This document shows, piece by piece, positions 36,231-44,982 of a DNA stretch of 64,000 nt. The stretch lies in the NCBI RefSeq assembly GCF_025399795.1, contig NZ_JAODTZ010000007.1:62001-126000 (forward strand), read 5' to 3'. Each line of letters opens with the position of its first letter. Positions within the stretch are counted from its first letter, which is position 1. The notes below the pieces were generated by a model. The model was not told the origin of the DNA, searched no databases, and saw nothing but the letters and a program-made list of their open reading frames with translations. The position numbers and the translations under genes were made by a program. Source of the stretch: Streptomyces rhizosphaerihabitans (GTDB lineage Bacteria > Actinomycetota > Actinomycetes > Streptomycetales > Streptomycetaceae).

Positions 36231-37490
36231 TTATACGTCCTCGACGGTGCCCGCGCGGCGGGCGCGTTCGGCGGCCAGGACGGTGAGATGGCTGGTGAGG
36301 GACTCCCGTGGGCCGGACTTCACCAGGTGGGGGTTCCCGGTGGCGACGGCGGCGACGAACGCGTCCATCAGACCGGCGTCGCCTCCCCCGTGGCCGCCCG
36401 CCGCGTCCATGGCGCCCACGGCGGTGAGCTCGACGGCCTCCTCGGTCCGGGTCAGGAAGTCGTAGACGCTCAAGCTCTCGCCGTCGCCGCGCAGTTCGCC
36501 CCGCGTCCCGAAGATCCGGGTCTGCCGGTCGGCCTGTTCGGTGAAGGCGGTCATGGTGAAGGAGGCGGTGGCCCCGGAGGCGAACTCCATCGACACCACC
36601 TGGTGGTCCACCACGTCGTTGTCGCAGGCGTACACGCACCGCCCGTACGGGCCCTCGCGCAGGGCGGTCTCCAGTGCCTCGGGGGTGAAGTCGTCGACCA
36701 GCACGCTCAGCGGCCAGTGGTGTTCGCCGCGGGCGAGCCGGTCTCCGTACTCGCGCCGGGCGGAGTAGGGGCAGGTGTTCTCCACCGCGCAGTCCAGGCA
36801 GCGGTCGGCGGCGCCCTCGGGCCTGTTCTCGGGCCGGAAGTGCGAGAGACGTCCGAAACTGGAGACGCGGACGGGGGGTTGCCCGAGGACGTACTGCAAC
36901 CAGTCCAGGTCGTGGCAGGACTTGGCCATCAGCATGGATGTCGCCCGGTCCGTGCGGCCCCAGTTGCCGCGGACGAAGGAGTGGGCCTGGTGCCAGAAGC
37001 CGACGGGTTCCAGGTGCTGGACATTGACGACGTCCCCGATCCGGCCGGAGTCCACGACCTCCTTCACGGCGCGGGTGTACCGGGTGTAGCGCAGGACGTG
37101 CCCGACCGCGAGGATCACCCCGGCCTTCTCCACGGCGTCGACGATCCGCCGGCACTCGTCCTCGGTCAGGGCCATCGGCTTCTCCAGCAGGATGTGGTAG
37201 CCGAGGGCCGCGAACTCCAGGACCGGCTCCAGGTGTTCGCGGTCCATGGTGCAGATCAGCACGGCGTCCGCGATCCGGCCGCGGGCGGCCAGCACCCGCC
37301 AGTCGTCCACCGCGGCGTCCGGCTCCAGGCCGTGGGCGGCGGCGAACCGGCGCCGCCGGATCTCCCGAGGTTCGGCCACGGCCACCACCTCGGCCCGGTC
37401 CGGACGGTCCAGGGCCCAGCGCGCGTGACCGGTTCCCCGGTCCCCGGCACCGACGACGGCGAGTGTGACAACGGAGGCGACGGAGGACAT
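36231..37490 (-). CDS. Gfo/Idh/MocA-family oxidoreductase with cysteine-rich loop
   Basis: 419 residues. Rossmann motif VVGAGDRGTGHARWAL, then VLICTMDREHLEPVLEFAALGYHILLEKPMAL (EKP motif) and the catalytic-side segment MLMAKSCHDLDWLQYVLG. An additional loop about residue 230 contains DRCLDCAVENTCPYS, three closely spaced cysteines that could bind a metal or form a structural site. A Gly/His-rich turn (AAGGHGGGDAG) near the C-terminus is a family feature. A sugar or cyclitol dehydrogenase is likely; substrate unknown. Same strand as aroA upstream (110 bp gap) and GNAT downstream (75 bp gap). Confidence 0.9.
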   Translation of the reverse strand: MSSVASVVTLAVVGAGDRGTGHARWALDRPDRAEVVAVAEPREIRRRRFAAAHGLEPDAAVDDWRVLAARGRIADAVLICTMDREHLEPVLEFAALGYHILLEKPMALTEDECRRIVDAVEKAGVILAVGHVLRYTRYTRAVKEVVDSGRIGDVVNVQHLEPVGFWHQAHSFVRGNWGRTDRATSMLMAKSCHDLDWLQYVLGQPPVRVSSFGRLSHFRPENRPEGAADRCLDCAVENTCPYSARREYGDRLARGEHHWPLSVLVDDFTPEALETALREGPYGRCVYACDNDVVDHQVVSMEFASGATASFTMTAFTEQADRQTRIFGTRGELRGDGESLSVYDFLTRTEEAVELTAVGAMDAAGGHGGGDAGLMDAFVAAVATGNPHLVKSGPRESLTSHLTVLAAERARRAGTVEDV

Positions 37491-37600
37491 CTGTGGACCG
37501 CTTTCCCAGTCGGGTCGCAGGCGCGGTTGGCGCTGTCCGTCGCGAAGCTAGCCGCCCTGGATCTCCGCGACAAGACGCCCGCGGCGCTCACCGGTCCGGC

Positions 37601-38848
37601 TCAGCCGTCCTCCCCGGCGGCTCCGGCGGCCGCCCAGGCCCCGAACACCTCGTGGAAGGCCGGGAACGTCTTGCGCACGCATCCCGGGTCGTCGAAGCCG
37701 ATGCCCGGGGTGCGCAGCGAGGTCACCGCGAAGGCCATGACGACGCGGTGGTCCCCGTGCGTCCTGATCTCGGCCGGGGACGGGACGCCCGGGTGGATCT
37801 CGATCCAGTCGGGGCCGGTCTCCACGCGGACGCCGAGCCGCCGGAGGTTCTCGGCGCAGGCCTCCAGCCGATCGCACTCCTTGACCCGGGTGTTGGCGAC
37901 GTCCTCGATGCGGACCGGGCCGGTGGCGAAGGGCGCGATGGCGGCGAGCGTCGGCATGGTGTCGGAGATGTCCCGCATGTTGACGGTGAGGCCGCGCAGT
38001 TCACCGGTGCCCCGCACGGTCGTGCGGTCGGGCCCGGTCTCCACGTGCGCGCCCATCCGGCGCAGGACGTCCACGAAGCCGAGGTCTCCCTGGAGTGCCC
38101 GCGCGCCGAGGCCGTGGACGGTGACCTCGCGGCCGGTCAGGGCGGCCGCCGCGAAGAAGTAGCTCGCGGTGGAGGCGTCGGGCTCGACGGGGTAGGTGGT
38201 GGCCCGGTAGCCGCCGGACGCCACCTCGAAGACGTCGCCCTCCACCCGTACGTCCGCTCCGAACGTGCGCATCATCGCGAGGGTGATCCCGACGTACGGG
38301 GCGGAGACGAGGTCGGTGACCTCGACGCGCAGGCCCTTGCGGGTCAGCGGGCCGAGCAGGAGCAGGGCGGTGAGGTACTGGGAGGACTGGCCGGCGTCGA
38401 GGATGACCGTGCCGCCCTCCACCCCGGACGCCTCGATACGCAGCGGATGGTGGCCCTCCGCCCCCTCGTGCCGCAGGTCGACGCCCAGGTCGCGCAGTGC
38501 CTGCGACAGGGGTCCCAGCGGGCGCCGGCGCATCTGGGCGGAGGCGTCGAAGCGGTAGGTGCCGTGGCCCGCCGCGGCGAGGGTCGGCAGGAAGCGGGCC
38601 GTGGTGGCACCGTCCCGGCAGTACACGTCGGCGCGCGCCACGGCCGGACCCCCCGGACGGCCGTCGATGTGCCAGCTGTCCGGGGTCCGGCCGACGCGGT
38701 AGCCGAGCCGGGTCAGGCCCTCCGCGAAGCCCTCGGTGTCGTCCGAGCGGAGCGGGCGGACCAGGCGGGTGACCCCGTCGGCCGCCGCGGCCAGGAAGAG
38801 CGCGCGGGCGGTGATGGACTTGGAACCGGGAATGTCGACAACGGCCAT
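37601..38848 (-). CDS. aroA: 3-phosphoshikimate 1-carboxyvinyltransferase (EPSP synthase)
   Basis: 415 residues. Substrate residues are present: PGSKSITARAL (Lys, Ser, Arg), SSQYLTALLLLGPL, PDASTASYFFAAAAL, the catalytic aspartate in RDISDTMPTLA, RVKECDRLEA (Lys-Glu-x-Asp-Arg), HGDHRVVMAFA and RKTFPAFHEVF. The PEP loop reads RDGATTARF where the common form is GNAGTAMRP: alanine stands where E. coli has Gly96 and phenylalanine where it has Pro101. The gene starts 4 bp after the EamA exporter stop. Streptomyces often carry more than one aroA homologue; this copy is not next to other aro genes. Confidence 0.92.
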   Translation of the reverse strand: MAVVDIPGSKSITARALFLAAAADGVTRLVRPLRSDDTEGFAEGLTRLGYRVGRTPDSWHIDGRPGGPAVARADVYCRDGATTARFLPTLAAAGHGTYRFDASAQMRRRPLGPLSQALRDLGVDLRHEGAEGHHPLRIEASGVEGGTVILDAGQSSQYLTALLLLGPLTRKGLRVEVTDLVSAPYVGITLAMMRTFGADVRVEGDVFEVASGGYRATTYPVEPDASTASYFFAAAALTGREVTVHGLGARALQGDLGFVDVLRRMGAHVETGPDRTTVRGTGELRGLTVNMRDISDTMPTLAAIAPFATGPVRIEDVANTRVKECDRLEACAENLRRLGVRVETGPDWIEIHPGVPSPAEIRTHGDHRVVMAFAVTSLRTPGIGFDDPGCVRKTFPAFHEVFGAWAAAGAAGEDG

Positions 38849-38852
38849 GGGG

Positions 38853-39758
38853 TCATGCTGGCGCCCCGGCCCGCTCCGGCGCTGGAACGTCCGCCGGCTG
38901 GACCTTCCGTGGCGCCCGCGAGGTGAGCGCCACCCCGCCCACCAGCAGGGCCGCCGCCGCCCACCGCAACGGGCTGACCGACTCGTGCAGGAACAGCGCC
39001 GCCGACGACATCCCGAAGACCGGGACGAGCAGCGAGAAGGGCGCGACGGTGGACGCGGGGTGCCGGTGCAGCAGCCAGCCCCAGGCACCGAAGCCGAAGA
39101 CGGTCGTGACCCAGGCGACGTAGCCGACCACGGCCGCGCCCTGCCAGTCCAGGGCGCGCAGGGCGTCGAGGTCGCGGGACGGGCCCTCGGTGAGCAGGGA
39201 CAGGCCGAGCAGCGGGAGGACGGGGACGGTGCTCACCCACACCATGAAGTTGAGCGGGTCGGGCGGGGACGCCTTGCGGGTGAGGACGTTGGACAGGCCC
39301 CAGCAGGCCGCCGCCGCGATGACCAGGGCGAAGGCGCCGAGGGGACCGGCCGTGCCCTCGTCGACGGCGGCCAGGACCACTCCACCGAGGGCCACCGCCA
39401 TGCCCGCCAGCCGGACGCGGGTGGGGCGTTCACCGAGGAAGGCGAAGGCGATGACCGCGGTGAAGACAGCCTGGATCTGGAGCACGAGGGACGAGAGTCC
39501 GGCGGGCATCCCCGCGTCCATGCCGATGAACAGCAGCCCGAACTTCGCGACGCCGAGGGTGAGTCCCACCGCCACGATCCACTTCCGGGCCACCTTGGGG
39601 CGGCCCACGAAGAACACGGCGGGCAGGGCCGCCACCAGGAAGCGCAGGGCCGAGAAGAGGAGAGGCGGGAAGTGGGCGAGCCCGACCTCGATGACGGTGA
39701 AGTTCACGCCCCAGACGGCGGCGACGAGGACGGCGAGGCTGATGTGGGTGGGTCGCAT
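38853..39758 (-). CDS. EamA/DMT-superfamily transporter
   Basis: 301 residues, ten membrane helices in two EamA repeats (first repeat starts SLAVLVAAVWGVNFTVIEVGLAHFPP; second around ALVIAAAACWGLSNVLTRKA). The family includes exporters of cysteine, O-acetylserine and other amino acids or metabolites. The ATG at 39758 is chosen because the longer frame reaches into the divergent LysR gene. It is divergent from a LysR regulator (114 bp apart) and coupled to aroA downstream, so the LysR protein probably controls both. Confidence 0.92.
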   Translation of the reverse strand: MRPTHISLAVLVAAVWGVNFTVIEVGLAHFPPLLFSALRFLVAALPAVFFVGRPKVARKWIVAVGLTLGVAKFGLLFIGMDAGMPAGLSSLVLQIQAVFTAVIAFAFLGERPTRVRLAGMAVALGGVVLAAVDEGTAGPLGAFALVIAAAACWGLSNVLTRKASPPDPLNFMVWVSTVPVLPLLGLSLLTEGPSRDLDALRALDWQGAAVVGYVAWVTTVFGFGAWGWLLHRHPASTVAPFSLLVPVFGMSSAALFLHESVSPLRWAAAALLVGGVALTSRAPRKVQPADVPAPERAGAPA

Positions 39759-39826
39759 GCGTCGAGCATCGGATGCCGCCACCGTGTAGCACCAGCGCGA
39801 ATATCTGCAGGGATGGATGAAGCGAT

Positions 39827-39838
39827 GCTTACGTAAGC
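39827..39838. promoter_or_regulatory. Palindrome in the EamA/LysR divergent promoter
   Basis: GCTTACGTAAGC, a perfect 12-bp palindrome 35 bp before the LysR start; candidate LysR binding core. Confidence 0.5.
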
Positions 39839-39872
39839 TGGAGGCGAGCGAAGCCGCGACCCGGGAGGCCCC

Positions 39873-40784
39873 ATGCTCGATCTCCAGCGCCTGCGCGCCC
39901 TGCACGCCGTCTCGGTGCACGGCACGGTCGGTGCCGCCGCGGCCGCCCTCGGCTACACGCCGTCCGCGGTGTCCCAGCAGATCGCGAAACTGGAGCGGGA
40001 GACCAGGACCGTCCTGCTGGAACGGCGTGGACGTGGTGTCCGGCTCACCGAGCAGGCCGAACAACTCGCGTCCACCGCACAGGAGTTGCTGGCGATCGTG
40101 GAGCGGGCGGAGACCGAGTTGGAGGAGCGCCGGGGAAGGCCGGCGGGGCGGTTGACGGTGGCCGCGTTCGCCTCGGCGGCCCGCGGTCTGATGCCCGCCG
40201 TACTGGCCGATCTGGCCGCCCGGCACCCGGCCCTGGACACCCGGCTGACGGAGATCGACCCGCATCTGTCCGTCGACCTGGTCGCCAAGGGCGCCGTCGA
40301 CATGGCCGTGGCTCACGACTGGGACATCGCCCCGCTGCCCGCTCCGCCGGGGGTGGAGCAGGCGGTGATCGGGGACGACCTGTGCGATCTGCTCGTCCCC
40401 GCCGGGCACCCCTTCGCCGGGCGGGCCTCGGTACGGCGGGAGGACCTGGGCGGCCAGCGCTGGATCTGCCAGCCGCCGGGGCGGGTCTGCCACGACTGGC
40501 TGGTGCGCACCCTGCGCGAGGCGGGCTGCGAGCCGGACATCGTCCACCAGGCCGAGGAGAACCCGACCCTCGTCGCTCTCGTCGCCGCCGGCCTCGGCAT
40601 CGCCCTCATACCGCGCCTCGGCCGCGGCCCCCTTCCCGATGGCGTGGTGGAGGTACCGCTCGACCCGCTGCCCGTCCGCCGGCTGTACGCGCTGTGGCGC
40701 TCGGGCGCGGCGCGCCGGCCTGCCATCGCCGAGACGGTCCGCACCCTCCAGACGCACTGGCCGGCGGCGGCGGTGCGCGATTGA
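39873..40784 (+). CDS. LysR-family transcriptional regulator
   Basis: 303 residues. HTH at the N-terminus: LDLQRLRALHAVSVHGTVGAAAAALGYTPSAVSQQIAKLERE (about 2-43), then a two-lobe ligand domain (GRLTVAAFASAARGLMPAVL, and LVALVAAGLGIALIPRLG at the end). GGGAGG precedes the ATG. Divergent arrangement suggests it regulates the EamA exporter, in the manner of ArgP/ArgO or CysB-type pairs; the inducer is unknown. Confidence 0.92.
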   Translation: MLDLQRLRALHAVSVHGTVGAAAAALGYTPSAVSQQIAKLERETRTVLLERRGRGVRLTEQAEQLASTAQELLAIVERAETELEERRGRPAGRLTVAAFASAARGLMPAVLADLAARHPALDTRLTEIDPHLSVDLVAKGAVDMAVAHDWDIAPLPAPPGVEQAVIGDDLCDLLVPAGHPFAGRASVRREDLGGQRWICQPPGRVCHDWLVRTLREAGCEPDIVHQAEENPTLVALVAAGLGIALIPRLGRGPLPDGVVEVPLDPLPVRRLYALWRSGAARRPAIAETVRTLQTHWPAAAVRD

Positions 40785-41376
40785 GCGGGCCCGGGCGCGC
40801 CCCGGGCACGATGAAGCGGGTCCGAGAGCGCAAGGGAGCCGGTCCGAGAGCGCGGTCGACCCGGTCCAGGGGCGCCGTTGCGCGGGCCCTGGCGCACCCC
40901 AGGCACGATGAAGCAGGTCCAAGGGCGCGGCGGAACGGGTCCGGGGCGCGGTCGAGCCGGTCCAGGGGCGCGGTCGAGCCGGACCAGGAACGCCGTTGAG
41001 CCGGGGCGGGCCGAGCCAGGAACGCCCCTGGGCGGGGCGCTGGACGCAGCGGAGCGGGTCCAGGGGGCTCGTCCATCCCACCCGCACCGGCTTCCGGCGT
41101 TCGCCCGGATCCCGGGAACCCCGGCCCCCTCCGCTTCGTCACATCCGCGTGCTGCCGGGCGAGTCCGCGCGGGGCGGTGCCGGCTTCGCCGCCGGCTGCG
41201 ATCACTGACCGACCCTCTCTGCCGGCTGCGGCCGACCGCACGCCGTCACCGGCGCGCCCCCTCCAACTGCGCCGGTGGCGGCCCCTTCCCGGATACTGTG
41301 CACACTCTTGACTGGAAGAAACTTCCCGGATATTCGTGACTCCTCGGAAGTTTCCTTCACGAGGGAAGGAGCGCTC
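40785..41376. repeat. 592-bp gene-free region with degenerate GC tandem repeats
   Basis: A hairpin GCCCGGG(CGCGC)CCCGGGC at 40789-40807 follows the LysR stop. A segment of about 47 bp containing CACGATGAAGC is present at 40785-40831 and again 97 bp downstream, and a shorter unit near GGTCGAGCCGGTCCAGGGGCG recurs several times to about 41060. From about 41070 to 41300 nothing recognisable is seen; the GH3 promoter lies at 41308-41336. Confidence 0.65.
41308..41355 (+). promoter_or_regulatory. GH3 gene promoter with palindromic operators
   Basis: -35 TTGACT (41308-41313) and -10 TATTCG (41331-41336) are 17 bp apart. GGAAG(AAA)CTTCC at 41314-41326 occupies the spacer, and the related palindrome GGAAGTTTCC lies at 41346-41355 in the presumed leader. 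A repressor bound to both would shut the promoter. Confidence 0.65.
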
Positions 41377-43245
41377 GTGCGCGACTCCAGCACGGGAAGC
41401 ACCGCAAGACCGTCCGGGCCGACCGAGCCGGACAGACCGTCAAGGCCCGCCCGGCGTACGGTTCTCGCCGCCACGGCGGGCATCACCGCCGCGCTGGCCG
41501 CCGGCCCCCGCGCCCACGCGGCCGACGCCCGCCCGGGCACCGACAAGGCTCTGCGCGCCCTGATCTCCCGTATGACACTGGAGGAGAAGGTCGGCCAGCT
41601 CTTCGTCATGCGGGTGTACGGCCATTCGGCCACCGCGCCCGACCAGGCCGACATCGACGCCAACCTCAAGGAGATCGGTGTCCGCACGGCCGCCGAACTG
41701 ATCGCCAAGTACCGCGTCGGCGGCATCATCTACTTCGCCTGGGCGCACAACACCCGCGATCCGCACCAGATCGCCGAGCTGTCGAACGGGATCCAGCGGG
41801 CCTCGCTGGAGCAGCCGCGCGGACTGCCGCTGCTGATCTCCACCGACCAGGAACACGGGATAGTGGCTCGGGTGGGCAAGCCCGCGACGCTGTTCCCGGG
41901 CGCCATGGCGCTGGGCGCGGGCGGCTCGCGGGCCGACGCCCGGACGGTGGGCCGCATCAGCGGCGCCGAACTGCGCGCGATCGGCATCAGCCAGGACTAC
42001 TCCCCCGACGCCGACGTGAACGTCAACCCGGCCAACCCGGTGATCGGCGTCCGCTCCTTCGGCGCCGACCCGGACGCGGTGGCGGGCCTGGTGGCCGCCG
42101 AGGTGAAGGGGTACCAGAGCTCCGGCGTCGCGGCCACCGCCAAGCACTTCCCCGGCCACGGCGACACCGCCGTCGACAGCCACTTCGGCTTCCCGGTCAT
42201 CACCCACAGCCGCGAGCTGTGGTCGGCCCTCGACGCGGTGCCCTTCCGGGCGGCGATCCGCGCCGGCATCGACTCGATCATGACCGCGCACATCATGGTC
42301 CCGGCGCTCGACCCGGCCGGTGACCCCGCCACCCTCTCCCACCCGATCCTCACCGGCATCCTGCGCGGCGAACTGGGCTACGACGGCGTCGTGGTGACGG
42401 ACTCGCTGGGCATGGAGGGCGTCCGGACGAAGTACGGCGACGACCGCGTCCCCGTCCTCGCCCTCAAGGCCGGTGTCGACCAGCTCCTCAACCCGCCCGA
42501 CCTGAACGTCGCGTGGAACGCGGTGCTGAACGCCGTGCGCGGCGGCGAACTGACCGAGGCCCGCCTCGACGAATCGATCCTGCGTGTCCTGCGGCTCAAG
42601 GCGAAGCACGGGCTGCTGAGCGACCCGTACGTCCGTGACGCGTGCGTCGACCGGGTGGTCGGCATCCCGGCACATCTCCGGGCGGCCGACCGGATCGCCG
42701 AGCGCACCACCACGTTGCTGGTCAACAAGGAGGGGCTCCTGCCGCTGTCCCGGCTGCGCACCCCGAGGGTGCTGGTGGTGGGCGCCGATCCCGCCTCGCC
42801 TTCGCTGTCCGACGGGCCGCCCACCACCGTTCTCGCCGGCGCGCTGACCGAGCTGGGCTTCACGGCGACGGCTCTGTCCACGGGTACGGCACCCTCGGCG
42901 GCGACGATCACCAAGGCCGTCACGGCGGCGGCCGACGCGGACGCGGTGGTCGCCCTGACGTACAACCTGACGGCGACCGGGTCCCAGAAGACCCTGGTGG
43001 AACGTCTGCTCGCCACGGGTGTCCCGGTGATCGCCGTCGCCATCCGCAACCCGTACGACGTCGCCCTGCTCCCCGGGGTCGGCGCCTGCCTGGCCTCGTA
43101 CTCCTGGACCGATGTCGAAGTGCGCGCCGCCGCCCGGGCGATCGCCGGCCGGGTGGACCCGCGGGGCAGGCTGCCGGTCGCGGTGCAGCGGGCGGACGAC
43201 CCGGCGCAGGTGCTGTATCCGATCGGGTACGGGTTGACGTACTAG
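41377..43245 (+). CDS. Secreted GH3 beta-N-acetylglucosaminidase (NagZ-like)
   Basis: 622 residues. A Tat-type signal is visible: PARRTVLAATAGITAALAAGPRAHAADA (about 28-55). The GH3 barrel includes KHFPGHGDTAVDSH (about 254-267), the NagZ-type His/Asp acid-base dyad, and the nucleophile aspartate in VVVTDSLGMEG (about 341). A C-terminal GH3 alpha/beta domain (about 430-620) follows, longer than single-domain Gram-negative NagZ. The likely role is removal of GlcNAc from chitin or peptidoglycan fragments outside the cell. The GTG at 41377 has GAAGGAG 5 nt upstream; the upstream in-frame extension covers the promoter and is rejected. Confidence 0.93.
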   Translation: MRDSSTGSTARPSGPTEPDRPSRPARRTVLAATAGITAALAAGPRAHAADARPGTDKALRALISRMTLEEKVGQLFVMRVYGHSATAPDQADIDANLKEIGVRTAAELIAKYRVGGIIYFAWAHNTRDPHQIAELSNGIQRASLEQPRGLPLLISTDQEHGIVARVGKPATLFPGAMALGAGGSRADARTVGRISGAELRAIGISQDYSPDADVNVNPANPVIGVRSFGADPDAVAGLVAAEVKGYQSSGVAATAKHFPGHGDTAVDSHFGFPVITHSRELWSALDAVPFRAAIRAGIDSIMTAHIMVPALDPAGDPATLSHPILTGILRGELGYDGVVVTDSLGMEGVRTKYGDDRVPVLALKAGVDQLLNPPDLNVAWNAVLNAVRGGELTEARLDESILRVLRLKAKHGLLSDPYVRDACVDRVVGIPAHLRAADRIAERTTTLLVNKEGLLPLSRLRTPRVLVVGADPASPSLSDGPPTTVLAGALTELGFTATALSTGTAPSAATITKAVTAAADADAVVALTYNLTATGSQKTLVERLLATGVPVIAVAIRNPYDVALLPGVGACLASYSWTDVEVRAAARAIAGRVDPRGRLPVAVQRADDPAQVLYPIGYGLTY

Positions 43246-43383
43246 CCGTACGCGGCCCACCCGGCGCGCCACCCCCGAGTGAGCCGAAGAGCCCCGCATG
43301 TCCGGCGTGTGCCCGCCTCGGCGGGTCACGCCGGGCCGTCCGCCGCGGAGCTCCACGTCGATCCCGGCGGCACCTGGCCGGTG

Positions 43384-43422
43384 GGCTGCGTCCGCCCGGT
43401 GTGCACGGGGGCGGACGCAGCC
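43384..43422. terminator. Bidirectional hairpin terminator
   Basis: GGCTGCGTCCGCCC (43384-43397) pairs perfectly with 43409-43422, between the convergent GH3 and S37 peptidase genes. Confidence 0.8.
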
Positions 43423-43434
43423 GGGACCGGGATG

Positions 43435-44895
43435 CTACGGACGGAGCGTCATGTCGCGTTCGACGTCACGCCGGTCCAGCCCCGCGTCGAACCGCGCGAG
43501 CGGCCTGGCCGCCGAGGGGTCCGCCTGAACCGTCGCGGAGGCGACGCCCGCCCACTGCAGGATGCGGGCGGTGGCCAGCGCCTTCTCGTCGGCGGCCAGC
43601 CCCGCGACGTTGGCACCGTGGTTCAGGCCCGGCGCCGTGAAGACGTAGGCGTCGCGCGCCCCCGAGCCGAGGCGGAACCGCTCGGCGCCCCAGGGATCGT
43701 TCTGGCCGTAGACGAACAGCATGTGGTGCGCGTGGTGGCGGACCCAGCCGTCCACGTCACGCATCGCCGACGGCTGGAACCTCATGGGGACGGAGCGCGG
43801 CACGAAGTTCCGCGGCGGCTGGTAGCCGTAGCGGACGTACTTCTTCTCGATGTACGGGAAGTGGATGGTGGGCGCGCCCAGTTGGGTGCCCGCCTGGTAG
43901 TAGTACGGGGTGTACGGCTCCAGTCCCTGGTCGGTGTAGAAGGAGAAGCCGGAGATCGTGTCGACGGAGTCCCAGATCTCGTCGTCCGTGGCGGACGTGG
44001 CGTTCGCCGGGATCGTGTCGCAGTCCTTCAGCAGGCTGTACTGCCAAAAGCCCCACACGTAGTCGAGCACGACCGCCTCGTACGCCTTGTCGAGGCTGCC
44101 GACGGTGGTGAAGGTGTAGCCGTTGCCGGCGGCGTAGGCCGCGTACTTCTTCTCCAGCGGCTCGCGGCGTACAAGGGCCTCGCGCTGCACGGCGTCCAGC
44201 CTGTCGCGGCACTCCTTGGTGCCGACCTGCGTGAAGAAGCGGTCGTACGCCGAGTCCTCGTCGTTCACGACGTCGTTGGGCGCCACGTAGGCGACGACGC
44301 CGTCCATGTCGTGCGGGTAGAAGCGCTCGTAGTAGGTGGCGGTCATGCCGCCCTTGGAGCCGCCGGTGGAGATCCACTTCTGGCCGTAGACCGGCTTGAG
44401 GGCCTCGAAGATGCGGTGCTGGTCGCTGGCCGCCTGCCAGATGTCGAGCTTGGACCAGTCGGCCGGGTCGGGCCGGGACGGAGTGAAGAAGCGGTACTCC
44501 ATCGAGACCTGGTTGCCGTCCACGATCTGGGTCGGCTCGCGGCGGCTCGGGGTGGTGGAGACGTTGTAGCCGCCGGTGTAGAAGACCGTCGGGCGCGCGG
44601 TGTCCTTGTGCAGCACGGTGATGCGCTGCTGGAACGTGCCCTTGGACGGGTGCCGGTGGTCGACCGGCTGGGTGTAGTCCAGGACGAAGAACCGGTAGCC
44701 GGTGTACGGCTTCTCCTGGATCAGGCTCATGCCCGGGATCGCGAGAAGCCGGTCCAGGATGTCCCCGTCGGTCGTTCCTGTCCTGCCGGTGGTGGTTCCG
44801 TGGGCTTCCGGCTGGGCCGCGGTGGCCGCCCCGGCCGTACTCAGCGTGCCTATGAGCACCGTGAGCGCGATCAGCCATCTGAGCGCCTTGCGCAT
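43435..44895 (-). CDS. Secreted S37-family (PS-10) aminopeptidase
   Basis: 486 residues with a Sec signal (MRKALRWLIALTVLIGTLSTAGAATAAQ). Alpha/beta-hydrolase-type catalytic serine in ISTGGSKGGMTATYYERFYP (about residue 177), aspartate in MLFVYGQNDPWGAERF and histidine in APGLNHGANVAGL. The pattern belongs to the Streptomyces secreted tripeptidyl/prolyl aminopeptidases of MEROPS S37. It digests peptides released from extracellular protein. The start is well defined by the signal peptide. Monocistronic. Confidence 0.9.
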   Translation of the reverse strand: MRKALRWLIALTVLIGTLSTAGAATAAQPEAHGTTTGRTGTTDGDILDRLLAIPGMSLIQEKPYTGYRFFVLDYTQPVDHRHPSKGTFQQRITVLHKDTARPTVFYTGGYNVSTTPSRREPTQIVDGNQVSMEYRFFTPSRPDPADWSKLDIWQAASDQHRIFEALKPVYGQKWISTGGSKGGMTATYYERFYPHDMDGVVAYVAPNDVVNDEDSAYDRFFTQVGTKECRDRLDAVQREALVRREPLEKKYAAYAAGNGYTFTTVGSLDKAYEAVVLDYVWGFWQYSLLKDCDTIPANATSATDDEIWDSVDTISGFSFYTDQGLEPYTPYYYQAGTQLGAPTIHFPYIEKKYVRYGYQPPRNFVPRSVPMRFQPSAMRDVDGWVRHHAHHMLFVYGQNDPWGAERFRLGSGARDAYVFTAPGLNHGANVAGLAADEKALATARILQWAGVASATVQADPSAARPLARFDAGLDRRDVERDMTLRP

Positions 44896-44982
44896 GCACC
44901 CTCCCCTGGGATTACGCGGATGTCCGCCGGAACCTAACGGAGCAACTCCCGTGACACCAGGGGTTCTTGGGTCATGTACGGC

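Noticed and set aside
35185..37155. A minus-strand frame that would extend the serine hydrolase to 861 residues.
   Set aside because: The extension overlaps two real genes in another frame and the MITE-like element, and is Arg/Gly/Pro-rich.
40785..41070. CRISPR array.
   Set aside because: Repeats are degenerate, directly adjacent and without unique spacers; no cas genes.
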